Below, in pieces: positions 17,012 through 26,794 of a DNA stretch of 64,000 nucleotides. The translations under genes were made by a program, and so were the position numbers. This DNA comes from Magnetospirillum aberrantis SpK. Lineage in GTDB: Bacteria > Pseudomonadota > Alphaproteobacteria > Rhodospirillales > Magnetospirillaceae. Below the pieces are notes generated by a model. That model saw only the letters and a list, made by a program, of their open reading frames with translations. It made no database searches and was not told the origin of the DNA. Within the stretch, counting starts at the first letter, position 1, and each line of letters opens with the position of its first letter. The stretch lies in the NCBI RefSeq assembly GCF_011022235.1, contig NZ_JAAIYP010000042.1, positions 62,001 to 126,000 of the forward strand, read 5' to 3'.

Positions 17012-17332
17012 TTATTTCTTGCGGCTGTTCTTTTCCTCGATGCCCGACACGCCGGAACGACGGTTCAGTTCCGCCCACACGTCGTCGGGGGATACGCCGG
17101 TTTCCGCCCACAGCACCAACAGGTGATAGAGCAGGTCGGCGCTTTCGGCGGCCACCGCCGCCGGGGTTTCGGACATTGCGGCCAGGGCGGTTTCCACCGC
17201 TTCCTCGCCCACTTTCTGGGCGATCTTCTTGCGGCCCTTGGCAAACAGCTTGGCGGTGTAGCTGGTGTCCGGGTCGGCGCCCTTGCGGCTTTCGATCACC
17301 GCGAACAAGGTGTCGATGGCGTGCTTATCCAT
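17012..17332 (-). CDS. hisE: Phosphoribosyl-ATP pyrophosphatase
   Basis: A 106-residue all-alpha NTP pyrophosphohydrolase (MazG-like fold). The metal-binding helix motif is KVGEEAVETALAA, followed by ESADLLYHLLVLWAETG. It removes pyrophosphate from phosphoribosyl-ATP in the second step of histidine synthesis. The start ATG shares one base with the hisF stop codon, indicating tight translational coupling. HisI is not in the window, so HisE is a stand-alone protein here. Confidence 0.95.
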   Translation of the reverse strand: MDKHAIDTLFAVIESRKGADPDTSYTAKLFAKGRKKIAQKVGEEAVETALAAMSETPAAVAAESADLLYHLLVLWAETGVSPDDVWAELNRRSGVSGIEEKNSRKK

Positions 17333-18105
17333 CAGCCGCGCTCCTCGATCGGTCGCACCGGGATGCCGGCGGCGGCCATGTGGGCCTTGGCCTGGGCGAT
17401 GGTGTAGGTGCCGAAATGGAAGATCGAGGCGGCCAGCACGGCGGTGGCGTGGCCGTCACGGATACCCTCGACCAGATGGTCGAGGGTGCCGACGCCACCC
17501 GAGGCGATCACCGGCACGGTCACCGCGTCGGCCACCGCGCGGGTCAGCGGCAGGTTGAAGCCCTGTTTGGTGCCGTCGCGGTCCATGGAGGTCAGCAAGA
17601 TTTCGCCGGCACCGTATTCCACCATGCGCCGCGCCCAGGCGACGGCGTCGATACCGGTGGGATTGCGGCCGCCATGGGTGAAGATCTCGAATTTGTCGGG
17701 ACCCGTCTGTTTGGCGTCGATGGCCACCACGATGCACTGGCTGCCGAACTTTTCCGCCGCCTCGCGCACGAATTCCGGCCGGTGCACGGCTGCCGTGTTG
17801 ATGCTGACCTTGTCGGCGCCGGCCAGCAGCAGCTTGCGGATGTCGTCCACCTGACGCACGCCGCCGCCCACGGTCAGCGGCATGAAGCACGCCTCGGCGG
17901 TGCGGCGCACCACGTCGTAGATGGTGTCGCGGTTGTCGGAACTGGCGGTGATGTCGAGAAAGGTCAGTTCGTCGGCACCGGCCTTGTCATAGACCTTGGC
18001 CTGCTCGACCGGGTCGCCGGCGTCGATCAGATCGACGAAATTGACGCCCTTGACCACGCGGCCGTCCTTGACGTCCAGACAGGGGATGACACGCATCTTC
18101 AGCAT
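17332..18105 (-). CDS. hisF: Imidazole glycerol phosphate synthase, cyclase subunit
   Basis: A 257-residue TIM barrel beginning [20 protein letters not shown], with the catalytic aspartate in CLDVKDG and the second in [13 protein letters not shown]. With HisH it converts PRFAR and glutamine-derived ammonia to IGP and AICAR. Length and motifs are normal. It lies six bases after hisA and overlaps hisE by one base; the neighbouring hisH supplies the glutaminase partner. Confidence 0.97.
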   Translation of the reverse strand: MLKMRVIPCLDVKDGRVVKGVNFVDLIDAGDPVEQAKVYDKAGADELTFLDITASSDNRDTIYDVVRRTAEACFMPLTVGGGVRQVDDIRKLLLAGADKVSINTAAVHRPEFVREAAEKFGSQCIVVAIDAKQTGPDKFEIFTHGGRNPTGIDAVAWARRMVEYGAGEILLTSMDRDGTKQGFNLPLTRAVADAVTVPVIASGGVGTLDHLVEGIRDGHATAVLAASIFHFGTYTIAQAKAHMAAAGIPVRPIEERG

Positions 18106-18111
18106 GAAGAA

Positions 18112-18837
18112 TTACTCCGCCAGCAGGGCGATGGCCTGTTTCACGTCGATGCGGCCGTCATAGATGGCACGGCCCGAGATGACCCCGGCGATCCCCGAGC
18201 CGGCCTCGGCCTTGAGCGCCCGCAGGTCGTCCAGCGACGACACCCCGCCCGAGGCGATTACCGGGGTGGTGATGGCGCGGGCCAGATCGGCGGTGGCCTT
18301 GACGTTGGGACCGGCCAGGACGCCGTCGCGGTCGATGTCGGTGTAGATGATGGCGGCGGCGCCCGCGTCCTCGAATTTCAGCGCCAGTTCCAGCACGGTC
18401 AGGTCCGAGGTCTCGGCCCAGCCTTCCACCGCCACGCGGCCGCCCTTGGCGTCGATGCCCACCGCCACCCGGCCGGGGAAACGCTTGCAGGCGTCCTTGA
18501 CCAGATCGGGATCGCGCAACGCCACGGTGCCCAGGATGACCCGCGACACCCCGCGTTCCAGCCAGCTTTCGATGGTCGCCATGTCGCGGATGCCGCCACC
18601 CAACTGCACCGGCACCTTGACCGCCGCCAGGATCGCGTCCACCGCCGTGCCGTTGACCGGCTTGCCGGCGAAGGCGCCGTTCAGATCGACCACATGGATC
18701 CACTGAGCGCCGGCCTCGGCGAAGGCGCGGGCCTGGGCGCCGGGATCGGTGTTGAATACCGTGGCTTCCTCCATGAGGCCCAGCTTGAGCCGCACACAAG
18801 CGCCGTCCTTGAGGTCGATGGCAGGAAACAGAATCAT
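18112..18837 (-). CDS. hisA: ProFAR isomerase (HisA)
   Basis: A 241-residue half-barrel-repeat TIM protein beginning [17 protein letters not shown]. The first catalytic aspartate is in AIDLKDG and the second in [13 protein letters not shown]. It isomerises ProFAR to PRFAR in histidine synthesis. The ATG at 18837 matches the conserved N terminus; an eight-residue upstream extension runs toward a palindromic repeat and is not conserved-looking. hisF follows after six bases. Confidence 0.96.
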   Translation of the reverse strand: MILFPAIDLKDGACVRLKLGLMEEATVFNTDPGAQARAFAEAGAQWIHVVDLNGAFAGKPVNGTAVDAILAAVKVPVQLGGGIRDMATIESWLERGVSRVILGTVALRDPDLVKDACKRFPGRVAVGIDAKGGRVAVEGWAETSDLTVLELALKFEDAGAAAIIYTDIDRDGVLAGPNVKATADLARAITTPVIASGGVSSLDDLRALKAEAGSGIAGVISGRAIYDGRIDVKQAIALLAE

Positions 18838-18856
18838 TTCAGCGTCTCTTGATTGG

Positions 18857-18924
18857 GACACGGATGGACACGGATCAACACGGATCGGGAAATGGCTCTG
18901 TGTTCATCCGTGTCCATCCGTGTC
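18857..18924. repeat. 25-bp inverted repeat (long hairpin) inside the his operon
   Basis: The left arm at 18857-18881 and the right arm at 18900-18924 are reverse complements at 24 of 25 positions, with an 18-base loop. Each arm is built from repeats of a GGACACGGAT unit. It fills most of the 96-base gap between hisH and hisA and would form a very stable hairpin in the operon mRNA, 20 bases before the hisA start. Confidence 0.9.
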
Positions 18925-18933
18925 ATTGAACCC

Positions 18934-19584
18934 TTACGGCTTCCACTTGAGGAAGTTGGCGATCACCCGCAGGCCGGTGACCTGGCTCTTTTCCGGGTGG
19001 AACTGGGTGCCCACCAGATTGTCGCGGCCGATGGCGGCGCAAATCGGCCCGCCGTAATCGACCCGCGCCAGTTGGTGCTTGGGGTCGGTCACCGCGTAAC
19101 GGTACGAGTGGACGAAATAGGCGTGCGGGTTGTCCGGCAGGTCGGCCAACAGCGGATGGCTGCCGGGCACGAAGGCCAATTCGTTCCATCCCATATGCGG
19201 CACCTTCAGCGCCGGGTCGGACGGCGTGATCGGCAGCACCTCGCCCTTGATCCAGCCCAGGCCCTGATGGGTGCCGTGCTCGCGCCCGACGGTCGCCATC
19301 AATTGCATGCCGACACAGATGCCCATGAACGGCCGGCCGCGTTCCAACACCTGTTCGGCCATGGCCTCGACCATGCCGGGCAAGGCGCCAAGGCCGGCAT
19401 GGCAATCGGCGAAGGCGCCGACGCCCGGCAACACCACGCGGTCGGCACCGCGCACCGTTTCGGCATCGGAAGAGACGACGACCTGAGCGTCCAGCCCTTC
19501 CTCGGCCACCACGCGCTCGAACGCCTTGGCGGCCGAGCGCAGGTTGCCCGAACCGTAATCGACGATGACGACCCGTTCGCTCAC
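18934..19584 (-). CDS. hisH: Imidazole glycerol phosphate synthase, glutaminase subunit
   Basis: A 216-residue class I glutamine amidotransferase. The nucleophile cysteine is in [11 protein letters not shown], and the catalytic His-Glu pair is in [10 protein letters not shown]. It begins [17 protein letters not shown]. The start is GTG at 19584, overlapping the hisB stop in a GTGA arrangement; no ATG start fits the conserved N terminus. It feeds ammonia to HisF. It is separated from hisA by 96 bases carrying a large inverted repeat, unlike the tight spacing of the rest of the operon. Confidence 0.95.
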   Translation of the reverse strand: MSERVVIVDYGSGNLRSAAKAFERVVAEEGLDAQVVVSSDAETVRGADRVVLPGVGAFADCHAGLGALPGMVEAMAEQVLERGRPFMGICVGMQLMATVGREHGTHQGLGWIKGEVLPITPSDPALKVPHMGWNELAFVPGSHPLLADLPDNPHAYFVHSYRYAVTDPKHQLARVDYGGPICAAIGRDNLVGTQFHPEKSQVTGLRVIANFLKWKP

Positions 19585-20180
19585 AGCGACCCCCCCAGCA
19601 CGCCCTTGGTGGAGGGCACGGCATCGGCCTTGCGCGGGTCGATCTCGACCGCCTGACGCAAGGCGCGGGCCAGGGCCTTGAAGCAGGCCTCGACCATGTG
19701 GTGGTTGTTCTCGCCGTACAGGCATTCCACGTGCAGCGTGGCGCCGGCGGCACCGGCGAAGGCCTGGAACCATTCCTTGAACAATTCGGTGTCCATCTCG
19801 CCCAGCCGGTCCTGGGTGAACTTCACCTTCCAGATCAGATAAGGACGGTTGGACAGGTCGATGGCGACGCGCACCAGGGTTTCGTCCATGGGCACATAGG
19901 CGTGGCCATAGCGGTTGATGCCCTTGCGGTCGCCCAGCGCCTTGGCCACGGCCTGACCGATGGCGATGCCGCCGTCCTCGGTGGTGTGGTGGGCGTCGAT
20001 GTGCAGGTCGCCTTCGATCTCGACCTTGAGGTCGATCAGCGAGTGCCGCGACAGCTGTTCCAGCATGTGGTCGAGAAAACCGATGCCGGTGTTGACGTCA
20101 TAGCGCCCGTCGCCGTCCAGGTTCAGGTCGATGGCGATGCTGGTTTCGTTGGTCTTGCGCTCGATGCTGGCCGTGCGCAT
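19581..20180 (-). CDS. hisB: Imidazoleglycerol-phosphate dehydratase
   Basis: A 199-residue single-function HisB dehydratase. Metal-binding histidine clusters are in [28 protein letters not shown] and [15 protein letters not shown]. It converts IGP to imidazole-acetol phosphate. The phosphatase domain found in enterobacterial HisB is absent. It is first in the leftward his operon in this window, and its stop overlaps the GTG start of hisH by four bases. The upstream region is shared with the divergent hslV. Confidence 0.97.
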   Translation of the reverse strand: MRTASIERKTNETSIAIDLNLDGDGRYDVNTGIGFLDHMLEQLSRHSLIDLKVEIEGDLHIDAHHTTEDGGIAIGQAVAKALGDRKGINRYGHAYVPMDETLVRVAIDLSNRPYLIWKVKFTQDRLGEMDTELFKEWFQAFAGAAGATLHVECLYGENNHHMVEACFKALARALRQAVEIDPRKADAVPSTKGVLGGSL

Positions 20181-20314
20181 GGCGGTCTCCTTGCTGCTGG
20201 AATGGGTTTAGCAGGAAGCGCGCGGCGAAGGAAGGTCGTGCTGTCCCCATTATCGCACTTGGCGCATTTCCACACTTGGCAGGGATGCGCCGAAGGTTTA
20301 CCGAAAAGGCGGCG

Positions 20315-20342
20315 CTTTCGCCCGGCGAAATCCACCCTATCT
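20315..20342 (+). promoter_or_regulatory. Possible heat-shock (RpoH-type) promoter for hslVU
   Basis: CCTATCT at 20336-20342 matches the alphaproteobacterial RpoH -10 pattern CYTATNT exactly. CTTT at 20315-20318, 17 bases upstream, matches three of four bases of the CTTG -35 core. It lies 40 bases before the hslV ATG. HslVU is commonly heat-shock regulated, which supports the idea; the -35 match is weak. Confidence 0.4.
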
Positions 20343-20382
20343 AAAGCAGACTTCGGCCCACTTCCGTCAAAGGCGCGCTTTC

Positions 20383-20922
20383 ATGTCCGAACTTCCTTCC
20401 TGGCACGGCACCACCATCTTGTCGGTGCGCAAGGGCGGCCGCGTGGTCATCGCCGGCGACGGCCAGGTGTCCCTGGGCCAGACGGTGATCAAGGGCAACG
20501 CCCGCAAGGTGCGGCGCGTCGGCGGCGGCACCATCCTGGTGGGCTTCGCCGGCGCCACCGCCGACGCTTTCACCTTGCTGGAACGCCTTGAGGGCAAGCT
20601 GGAAAAGCATCCCGGCCAGTTGACGCGGGCCTGTGTGGAACTGGCCAAGGACTGGCGCACCGACCGTTACCTGCGCCGGCTGGAGGCGATGATGGCGGTG
20701 GCCGATTCCGAGGTGTCGCTGGTGCTGACCGGCCAGGGCGACGTGCTGGAGCCCGAGGACGGCATCATCGCCATCGGTTCGGGCGGCAATTACGCCCTGG
20801 CCGCCGCCCGCGCCCTGATCGACACCGACCTGGAGGCCGAGGCCATCGCCCGCAAGGCCATGAAGATCGCCGCCGACATCTGCGTCTATACCAACACCAA
20901 CATCCTGGTGGAGAGCCTTTGA
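20383..20922 (+). CDS. hslV: ATP-dependent protease, peptidase subunit HslV (ClpQ)
   Basis: A 179-residue HslV beginning [19 protein letters not shown]. The catalytic threonine is the first of the TT pair after WHG, exposed by removing the short propeptide, as in other alphaproteobacterial Hsl[22 protein letters not shown] and the [14 protein letters not shown] segment are characteristic. It assembles as a double hexamer with HslU to degrade misfolded or regulatory proteins in the cytoplasm. The stop codon is two bases before the hslU ATG. Confidence 0.97.
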   Translation: MSELPSWHGTTILSVRKGGRVVIAGDGQVSLGQTVIKGNARKVRRVGGGTILVGFAGATADAFTLLERLEGKLEKHPGQLTRACVELAKDWRTDRYLRRLEAMMAVADSEVSLVLTGQGDVLEPEDGIIAIGSGGNYALAAARALIDTDLEAEAIARKAMKIAADICVYTNTNILVESL

Positions 20923-20924
20923 CC

Positions 20925-22250
20925 ATGGCCGCTTCCTTCTCTCCGCGCGAGATCGTCTCGGAACTGGACCGCTATATCGTCGGCCAGAACGACGCCAAGC
21001 GCGCCGTCGCCATCGCGCTTAGGAACCGCTGGCGCCGCCAGCAACTGCCCGACGCCCTGCGCGAGGAGGTTCTGCCGAAGAACATCCTGATGATCGGCCC
21101 GACCGGCGTCGGCAAGACCGAGATCGCCCGGCGTCTTGCCCGCCTCGCCCAGGCGCCGTTCCTCAAGGTCGAGGCCACCAAGTTCACCGAGGTCGGCTAT
21201 GTCGGCCGCGACGTCGAACAGATCGTCCGCGATCTGGTGGAAATCAGCATCGGCATGACCCGCGAAAAGCAGAAGAAGCAGGTCACCGCCAAGGCCGAGC
21301 TCGCCGCCGAGGAACGCCTGCTCGACGCGCTGGTGGGCGAAACCGCCAGCGCCGACACCCGCCAGAAGTTCCGCAAGATGCTGCGCGAGGGATCGCTGGA
21401 CGATCGCGAGGTGGAAATCCAGGTGGCCGAATCGGCCGGCGCCGGCATGCCCACCTTCGACATTCCCGGCATGCCCGGCGGCCAGATGGGCATGATCAAC
21501 CTGTCGGACATGCTGGGCAAGGCGTTCGGCGGCGGCCGCACCAAGCCGCGCAAGCTGACGGTCAAGGAGGCGGGGGCCGTGCTGTTGTCCGAGGAATCGG
21601 ACAAGCTTCTGGACCAGGAAACGGTGGTCAAGGACGCCATCTGGGCGGTCGAGAACAACGGTATCGTCTTCATCGACGAGATCGACAAGATCTGCGCGCG
21701 GTCCAGCGAAACCCACGTCTCGGGCGACGTCTCGCGCGAAGGCGTGCAGCGCGACCTGCTGCCGCTGATCGAGGGCACGACGGTCGCCACCAAGCATGGC
21801 AACGTCAAGACCGACCACATCCTGTTCATCGCCTCGGGCGCCTTCCATCTGGCCAAGCCCAGCGATTTGTTGCCCGAGCTTCAGGGCCGCCTGCCCATCC
21901 GGGTCGAGCTTCAGGCGCTGTCGCGCGACGATTTCGTGCGCATCCTGACCGAGCCCGAGGCCAGTCTGATCAAGCAGTACAAGGCGTTGCTGGCGACCGA
22001 GGAAGTGACCTTGGACTTCGCCGAGGATTCCATCGTCGCCATCGCCGACCTGGCGGCCGAGATCAACCGCTCGGTCGAGAACATCGGCGCGCGGCGTCTG
22101 CACACCGTGCTGGAACGCCTGTTGGAGGACATCAGCTTCACCGCCCCCGACCAAAGCCCCGGCACGACCATCGCCATCACCGCCGACATGGTCAACGACC
22201 GGGTCGGCGGGTTGGCGAAGAAAGCCGATCTGGCGAAGTTCATCCTGTGA
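20925..22250 (+). CDS. hslU: ATP-dependent protease, unfoldase subunit HslU (ClpY)
   Basis: A 441-residue AAA+ protein. The N terminus is [23 protein letters not shown], Walker A is GPTGVGKTE, Walker B is [11 protein letters not shown], sensor 1 is [10 protein letters not shown], and the C-terminal tail ends KADLAKFIL. The insertion (I) domain lies at about residues 105-240. It unfolds substrates and threads them into HslV. The ATG at 20925 is preferred over an in-frame TTG at 20919 overlapping the hslV stop. The next gene starts at the stop codon, indicating coupling. Confidence 0.97.
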   Translation: MAASFSPREIVSELDRYIVGQNDAKRAVAIALRNRWRRQQLPDALREEVLPKNILMIGPTGVGKTEIARRLARLAQAPFLKVEATKFTEVGYVGRDVEQIVRDLVEISIGMTREKQKKQVTAKAELAAEERLLDALVGETASADTRQKFRKMLREGSLDDREVEIQVAESAGAGMPTFDIPGMPGGQMGMINLSDMLGKAFGGGRTKPRKLTVKEAGAVLLSEESDKLLDQETVVKDAIWAVENNGIVFIDEIDKICARSSETHVSGDVSREGVQRDLLPLIEGTTVATKHGNVKTDHILFIASGAFHLAKPSDLLPELQGRLPIRVELQALSRDDFVRILTEPEASLIKQYKALLATEEVTLDFAEDSIVAIADLAAEINRSVENIGARRLHTVLERLLEDISFTAPDQSPGTTIAITADMVNDRVGGLAKKADLAKFIL

Positions 22251-22933
22251 TGCTCGGCCTGTTCTCCTCGCCCGACGGTTTGCGCCGGACCCGGTTCCAT
22301 GATGAAAAGGGCAACCGGGTCGACGCCGCCGGCATGGTGTACGCTCCGGCCGCCTTTCTGACCGCCGCCGCGAAACGTCTGTTCGGCTGGCGCCCGCACC
22401 GGCCGATGATCTCGTATCGGGCACAGCGGGTTCTTGCCGCCCGACTGAAACCGGATTCACTGGCGGTGGAATTCGGTTCCGGCATGTCGACGCCATGGCT
22501 GGCCGTCCGATGCGGCCGTCTGGTCAGCTTCGAGGACCATCCCGGTTGGGCCGAACGGGTTCGCCGCATGCTGGCGGAAAAAACCATCGGCAACGTCGAT
22601 TACCGTGTCCGTCCGTCGGATGCTTTCGCCGACGTGGGCGACTTGGCCGACGGCAGCGTGGATTTCGCCCTGATCGACGGCACCGACCGCGAGGGGTGTG
22701 CCCGGGCGATCCTTGCCAAGATGCGGGTGGGCGGTACCATCTACCTGGACAATTCCGACAAGGACATGACCAACCCGACCGGCGACGTGCGCCGGACCGA
22801 GGCCGTCTTGCGCGAGGCCGCCGAACAATCGGGTTGGCCCATCCGCCTGTTCACCGATTTCTCGCCAACCAATTTCTTCGCCGAACAGGGCATGCTGATC
22901 GACGTGACCTCGCCCTGGCGTGGTCCGACGTGA
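22250..22933 (+). CDS. Putative class I SAM methyltransferase-like protein
   Basis: A 227-residue protein with a Rossmann-like core: AVEFGSGMSTPWLA near residue 71 resembles motif I, VSFEDHPGWAERVRR motif II, and DFALIDGTDREGC motif IV. The pattern resembles methyltransferases that use a GSG-S-T variant of the glycine loop, but the substrate is unknown. It starts at ATG 22250 overlapping the hslU stop (TGATG), with an alternative GTG at 22247, so it is translationally coupled to hslVU. I do not recognise a named family; a regulatory link to the protease is only positional. Confidence 0.65.
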   Translation: MLGLFSSPDGLRRTRFHDEKGNRVDAAGMVYAPAAFLTAAAKRLFGWRPHRPMISYRAQRVLAARLKPDSLAVEFGSGMSTPWLAVRCGRLVSFEDHPGWAERVRRMLAEKTIGNVDYRVRPSDAFADVGDLADGSVDFALIDGTDREGCARAILAKMRVGGTIYLDNSDKDMTNPTGDVRRTEAVLREAAEQSGWPIRLFTDFSPTNFFAEQGMLIDVTSPWRGPT

Positions 22934-22944
22934 TGTCATAAACT

Positions 22945-22958
22945 ATGATCCCGATCAT
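22945..22958. promoter_or_regulatory. FNR/CRP-type palindrome upstream of the Crp/Fnr gene
   Basis: ATGATCCCGATCAT at 22945-22958 is two ATGAT/ATCAT half-sites with a four-base spacer, one mismatch per half from the FNR/DNR consensus TTGAT-N4-ATCAA. It lies 18 bases before the start codon of a Crp/Fnr family gene, suggesting autoregulation. Confidence 0.5.
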
Positions 22959-22976
22959 GCGCGCAGTGGAGCAACC

Positions 22977-23552
22977 ATGGCCGGCGAGATTCTTACCCTG
23001 TTGAAAAACCTGGTTCCCGTCCCGCGCACCTTGGCGGCGGGAGAGGTTTTGTTTTCCTTTGGCGAACAGACTTCGGCGCTGTTTCATGTGGAACGGGGCA
23101 CGCTGCGCCTCAGCTGGGCCGGCGTGCCGCTGCACACCGCCGAAGCCGGGTCCTTTTGCGCCGAATGGGCGCTGTTCACCGAAACCTGCCCGTGCGACGG
23201 CGTCGCCGTCACCGATTGCACCGTCCTGGCCTTCAACCGGACCCAGGTGCTGTTGCAGCTCAGGGCGCATCCCGACATCGCGCTGGCCTTCGCCGCCATC
23301 CTGGCCCGCGACCTGCACCGCGCCCGCGGCCGGCTGGAACTGGTGCGGCAGAAAAGCGCCCGCGACCGGGTCCTGGGCTATCTGGTGCGCGCCGGAGCCG
23401 CCGACCGCCCCGTCACCTTGCCGCGAACCCTGACCGAGGTGGCGCACGACATCGGCATCACCCGCGAGGCGCTGTATCGCACGCTGGCCCGACTGGTGAA
23501 GGACGGCCTGTTGCGGCGCGAGGGAACCCGCACCTTTCGACTGGCGCCCTGA
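22977..23552 (+). CDS. Crp/Fnr family transcriptional regulator
   Basis: A 191-residue protein with an N-terminal cyclic-nucleotide-binding-like beta barrel (about residues 15-110), a dimerisation helix (AFAAILARDLHRARGRLEL) and a C-terminal winged helix-turn-helix (LTEVAHDIGITREALYRTLARLVKDG). The recognition helix carries Arg-Glu and Arg at CRP-like positions but Tyr where FNR has Ser. The N-terminal FNR iron-sulphur cysteines are missing. Four cysteines sit instead in GSFCAEWALFTETCPCDG and VAVTDC. Signal and targets are unknown. The ATG at 22977 follows GTGGAGC; a longer upstream start would overlap the previous gene. A palindrome just upstream may be its own operator. Confidence 0.85.
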   Translation: MAGEILTLLKNLVPVPRTLAAGEVLFSFGEQTSALFHVERGTLRLSWAGVPLHTAEAGSFCAEWALFTETCPCDGVAVTDCTVLAFNRTQVLLQLRAHPDIALAFAAILARDLHRARGRLELVRQKSARDRVLGYLVRAGAADRPVTLPRTLTEVAHDIGITREALYRTLARLVKDGLLRREGTRTFRLAP

Positions 23553-23633
23553 CCCCATACGAGCGCGATAATTGCACCCGGTCGTATCCTTTGGTGCACT
23601 GCGCCGGCTTTCTCCGGTTTGGACACAATTCCC

Positions 23634-25331
23634 ATGATCATCGGCATCGACCTTGGCACCACCCATTCCCTGGCCGGGGTGATGACCGAACAGGGACCGG
23701 CGCTGGTTCCCAACGCCCTGGGTGAGGTGCTGACGCCTTCGGTGGTGGGGCTGGGCGACGACGGCAGCCTGTTGGTGGGGGCCGCCGCCCACGAACGGCT
23801 GCACAGCCACCCCCACCTGACCGCCGCCACCTTCAAGCGCCACATGGGCAGCGACCGTGAGCTGACGCTGGGCGAGCGCCGCTTCCGGCCCGAGGAATTG
23901 TCGGCCCTGGTCATCAAGTCGCTGATCCACGACGTCGAGGCCCATACCGGCGCCACGGTCACCGAGGCGGTGATCAGCGTTCCCGCCTATTTCAGCGACG
24001 CCCAGCGCAAGGCCACCCGCAACGCCGCCACCTTGGCCGGCATCCGGGTCGAGCGTCTGATCAACGAACCCACCGCCGCCGCCCTGGCCTATGGCCTGGA
24101 CCAGCGCGACGCCGAGTCCCGCTTCCTGGTGGTCGATCTGGGCGGCGGCACCTTCGACGTCTCGGTGCTGGAACTGTTCGACGGCGTGGTCGAGGTCCAT
24201 GCCACCGCCGGCGACAATTTCCTGGGCGGCGAGGATTTCGTCGATCTGATGGCCGGCATGGCCCTGGCCGATCTTGGTCTTGCCGACGGCAAGCTGTCGC
24301 CCGGCGACCGGGCGATATTGCGCCATCGCCTGGAAACCCTGAAGAAACGCCTGAGCCGCGAGAGCGAGGCCGAAGTGGATTTGCCGCTGCACGGCACCAC
24401 CCACCGCTGGCGCCTGTCGCAGGACCGCCTGTTCGAGGCGGCACGGCCATTGGTCGAGCGCATGCGCGCCCCCATCGAGCGGGCCATGCGCGACGCCAGG
24501 CTGACGCCGGCCCAGGTGGACGAGGTGGTGATCGTCGGCGGCGCCTCGCGCATGCCCATGGTGGCGCGCATGGTCAGCACCTTGCTGGGCCGCCTGCCGC
24601 TGCGCCATCTCAATCCCGACGAAGCCATCGGCCTGGGCGCCACCGTCATGGCCGGCCTGAAAAGCCGCCACGCCACCTTGGAAGAGACGGTCATCACCGA
24701 CGTCTGTCCCTACACCTTGGGCATCGAGGTGGCGCATGAGGGAACCGAGGGGCTGTTGCACGGCAACTTCCAGCCGCTGATCGAACGCAACACCACCATC
24801 CCGGCCAGCCGCGAACGGACCTTCACGCCGCTGCGCGCCCACCAAAGAGAACTGGAACTGCGGGTATTCCAAGGCGAATCGCCACGGGTCGCCAACAACA
24901 TCTTGTTGGGCGCGCTGAAGCTGGAACTACCGCCCTTCGACCACCCGCAGCAGATGCCGGTGGTGGTGCGCTTCACCTACGACGTCAACGGCCTGTTGGA
25001 GGTCGAGGCGACCTTGCCGGCCATCCGGCGCGGCAAGCGGCTGGTCATCGAACAAAATCCCGGCCTGTTGAGCCCGGCCGAGATCGAGGCGCGACTGAAA
25101 GCGTTGTCGGCGTTGAAGCTGCACCCGCGCGAGCAACAGGCCAATCTGGCATTGATCAGCCGCGCCGAACGGCTTTACGAAGAATTCCTGGGCGACACCC
25201 GACAGGACATCATGACCGCGTTGCTGTCCTTCCGCACGATCCTGGAAAGCCAGGACGAGGAACGCATCCGTCATGCCCGCCAGCAATTCTCGCAATGGCT
25301 GGCCGGTTTCGGCGGAACGGTGGAGCCATGA
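23634..25331 (+). CDS. hscC: Hsp70-family chaperone, HscC type
   Basis: A 565-residue DnaK homologue beginning [20 protein letters not shown]. The phosphate-binding loops are present ([47 protein letters not shown]), followed by a shorter substrate-binding region ([13 protein letters not shown], then an all-alpha tail). It is well under DnaK length, and the C-terminal lid is abbreviated, as in HscC (Hsc62). It binds and releases polypeptide segments with ATP. The ATG at 23634 fits the conserved N terminus. The stop overlaps the start of a J-domain-like membrane protein (ATGA), pointing to a dedicated pair. Confidence 0.88.
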   Translation: MIIGIDLGTTHSLAGVMTEQGPALVPNALGEVLTPSVVGLGDDGSLLVGAAAHERLHSHPHLTAATFKRHMGSDRELTLGERRFRPEELSALVIKSLIHDVEAHTGATVTEAVISVPAYFSDAQRKATRNAATLAGIRVERLINEPTAAALAYGLDQRDAESRFLVVDLGGGTFDVSVLELFDGVVEVHATAGDNFLGGEDFVDLMAGMALADLGLADGKLSPGDRAILRHRLETLKKRLSRESEAEVDLPLHGTTHRWRLSQDRLFEAARPLVERMRAPIERAMRDARLTPAQVDEVVIVGGASRMPMVARMVSTLLGRLPLRHLNPDEAIGLGATVMAGLKSRHATLEETVITDVCPYTLGIEVAHEGTEGLLHGNFQPLIERNTTIPASRERTFTPLRAHQRELELRVFQGESPRVANNILLGALKLELPPFDHPQQMPVVVRFTYDVNGLLEVEATLPAIRRGKRLVIEQNPGLLSPAEIEARLKALSALKLHPREQQANLALISRAERLYEEFLGDTRQDIMTALLSFRTILESQDEERIRHARQQFSQWLAGFGGTVEP

Positions 25332-26794
25332 GCGCGGATTTTCCCTGGGCCGAACTGGGCATGGCCGAAGCGGGCGACCGCCGCGCCATCAAGCGCGCCT
25401 ATGCCCAACGGCTGAAATCCTGTCGCCCCGAGGACGATTCCGAAGGCTTCGCCCGACTGCGCCAAGCCTATGAAACCGCCCTGGCCTGGGCCGAAAACGA
25501 CGTCGCCACTCCCGTCGCCCCACCGGTCCTTGACCCCGCGCCGCCGCGTCAGACGCCGGAATTCGACGTCCCGGAACCCGACACTCCAGAACCTGACACC
25601 ACCACCTGGGAAGAAGAGCCGCAAGAAACCGAGGAACGCGAAACGGTCGAGGACCTTGTCGCCGACATGGCGACCCGAACCGACGTGTTGCTGGCCTTGC
25701 CCCCGGACGAGATGGCCCGGCAACTGGCCGACGACACCACCTTGTGGAACCTGGAAAGCAAGGACAGGCTATCCGCCTTCGTCGCCAGCCGGGTGATTTC
25801 CGACCCGTCCCTGGTGACATCGGCCGCCGTGTTGGTACTGAGCCGGTTTTTCCACTGGGACGACATTACCGTCTGCCGGGGGCTAGCCGCCCGCTGGGTG
25901 GCGGTGGACGTGCTGCAACAGATCCTGCATGCCGCCCAGATCCGTCAGGCCCTGGAAAGCGGCAGCCCGGATTATCCGCCCCTGGCCGGCAAGATGCTGC
26001 GGTGGGGCACCGGTCCGCGCGCCTGGCTCCATGCCCTGCGCTGGAGCGGCCCGGCCAAGGCCCACGCCTGCATGGCGGATTACCCGCCGCTGGTGGCGCG
26101 GCTGGTTTTCGGTCAGAAAACCGTATGGATGTGGACCAGATTGGCCGGCGGCTGGCCGGCCCTTGGCCTGCACCTGCTGCGGATCAACCTGATCTTGCTG
26201 GCTCTGGTGGCGTGGGTGCGTTTCCCCGGCTATCCCGAATCGTCGTTCAAGCTGTTCCTGACAAGCCTGTGGAACACGGCCAAGGTGGCCAACACCATCG
26301 TCGTGCTGTTGTTCGCCGTCGGCGTGTCGCGGCTTTGGAGCGGATTGGGGGTGGAACAGCCGGTTCCGCTTGGCTGGAGCCGGCGGTGGCGACTCGCGGC
26401 GCTGGCCTTGCTGACGATGGTCACCGTCGCCTTGGCCGTGCCGTTCTTCGGGTCTGTGCGCACCGCCTTTTCCGTCGCGCTGATCGGGTTGGTCGGCTCG
26501 GCGGCGCTGGTGGTGCTGCCGTCGATGGTTCTGGGAATCGCCGTGGTGGTCGGTGTCGGCGCGGTGTCGAGCGTCCTGTCAAGCCGTCCCGACCTGATGG
26601 AGATCGCCCGGCGCAACCTGGATTTCAGCCAGCCTTGGCTAACCTGGTTGCTGGGCGCCGTTTTGATGATGGCCTCGCACATGGCCCTGCGCGAGGGGTG
26701 CACCGCCCTGCGCCTGCCGCCCATGCGGTTGCCTTCGGGATTGGGGGCGGCCGTGCTGTTGACGATCGTCTGGCTGCACCTTCAGCTGTTCTGA
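25328..26794 (+). CDS. Membrane J-domain-like protein, probable HscC partner
   Basis: A 488-residue protein. Residues 5-55 look like a J domain ([20 protein letters not shown], then [14 protein letters not shown]), but the HPD loop reads Arg-Pro-Glu (residues 33-35). A proline- and acid-rich linker follows (about 60-112), then a soluble helical region and six to seven membrane helices in the C-terminal half. In E. coli, HscC works with the J-domain membrane proteins DjlB and DjlC; the overlap with hscC here supports the same pairing by inference. Start at the ATG at 25328, overlapping the hscC stop by four bases. Its last 13 bases overlap the convergent HTH gene. Confidence 0.75.
   Translation: MSADFPWAELGMAEAGDRRAIKRAYAQRLKSCRPEDDSEGFARLRQAYETALAWAENDVATPVAPPVLDPAPPRQTPEFDVPEPDTPEPDTTTWEEEPQETEERETVEDLVADMATRTDVLLALPPDEMARQLADDTTLWNLESKDRLSAFVASRVISDPSLVTSAAVLVLSRFFHWDDITVCRGLAARWVAVDVLQQILHAAQIRQALESGSPDYPPLAGKMLRWGTGPRAWLHALRWSGPAKAHACMADYPPLVARLVFGQKTVWMWTRLAGGWPALGLHLLRINLILLALVAWVRFPGYPESSFKLFLTSLWNTAKVANTIVVLLFAVGVSRLWSGLGVEQPVPLGWSRRWRLAALALLTMVTVALAVPFFGSVRTAFSVALIGLVGSAALVVLPSMVLGIAVVVGVGAVSSVLSSRPDLMEIARRNLDFSQPWLTWLLGAVLMMASHMALREGCTALRLPPMRLPSGLGAAVLLTIVWLHLQLF

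Noticed and set aside
18136-18151. TGTTTCACGT at hisA resembling a parS half
   Set aside because: Only the left half matches; the right half reads CGATGC instead of GAAACA.
26782-26794. A frameshift or annotation error where the J-domain gene and the HTH gene overlap
   Set aside because: The overlap is only 13 bases between convergent genes and both frames have plausible ends.
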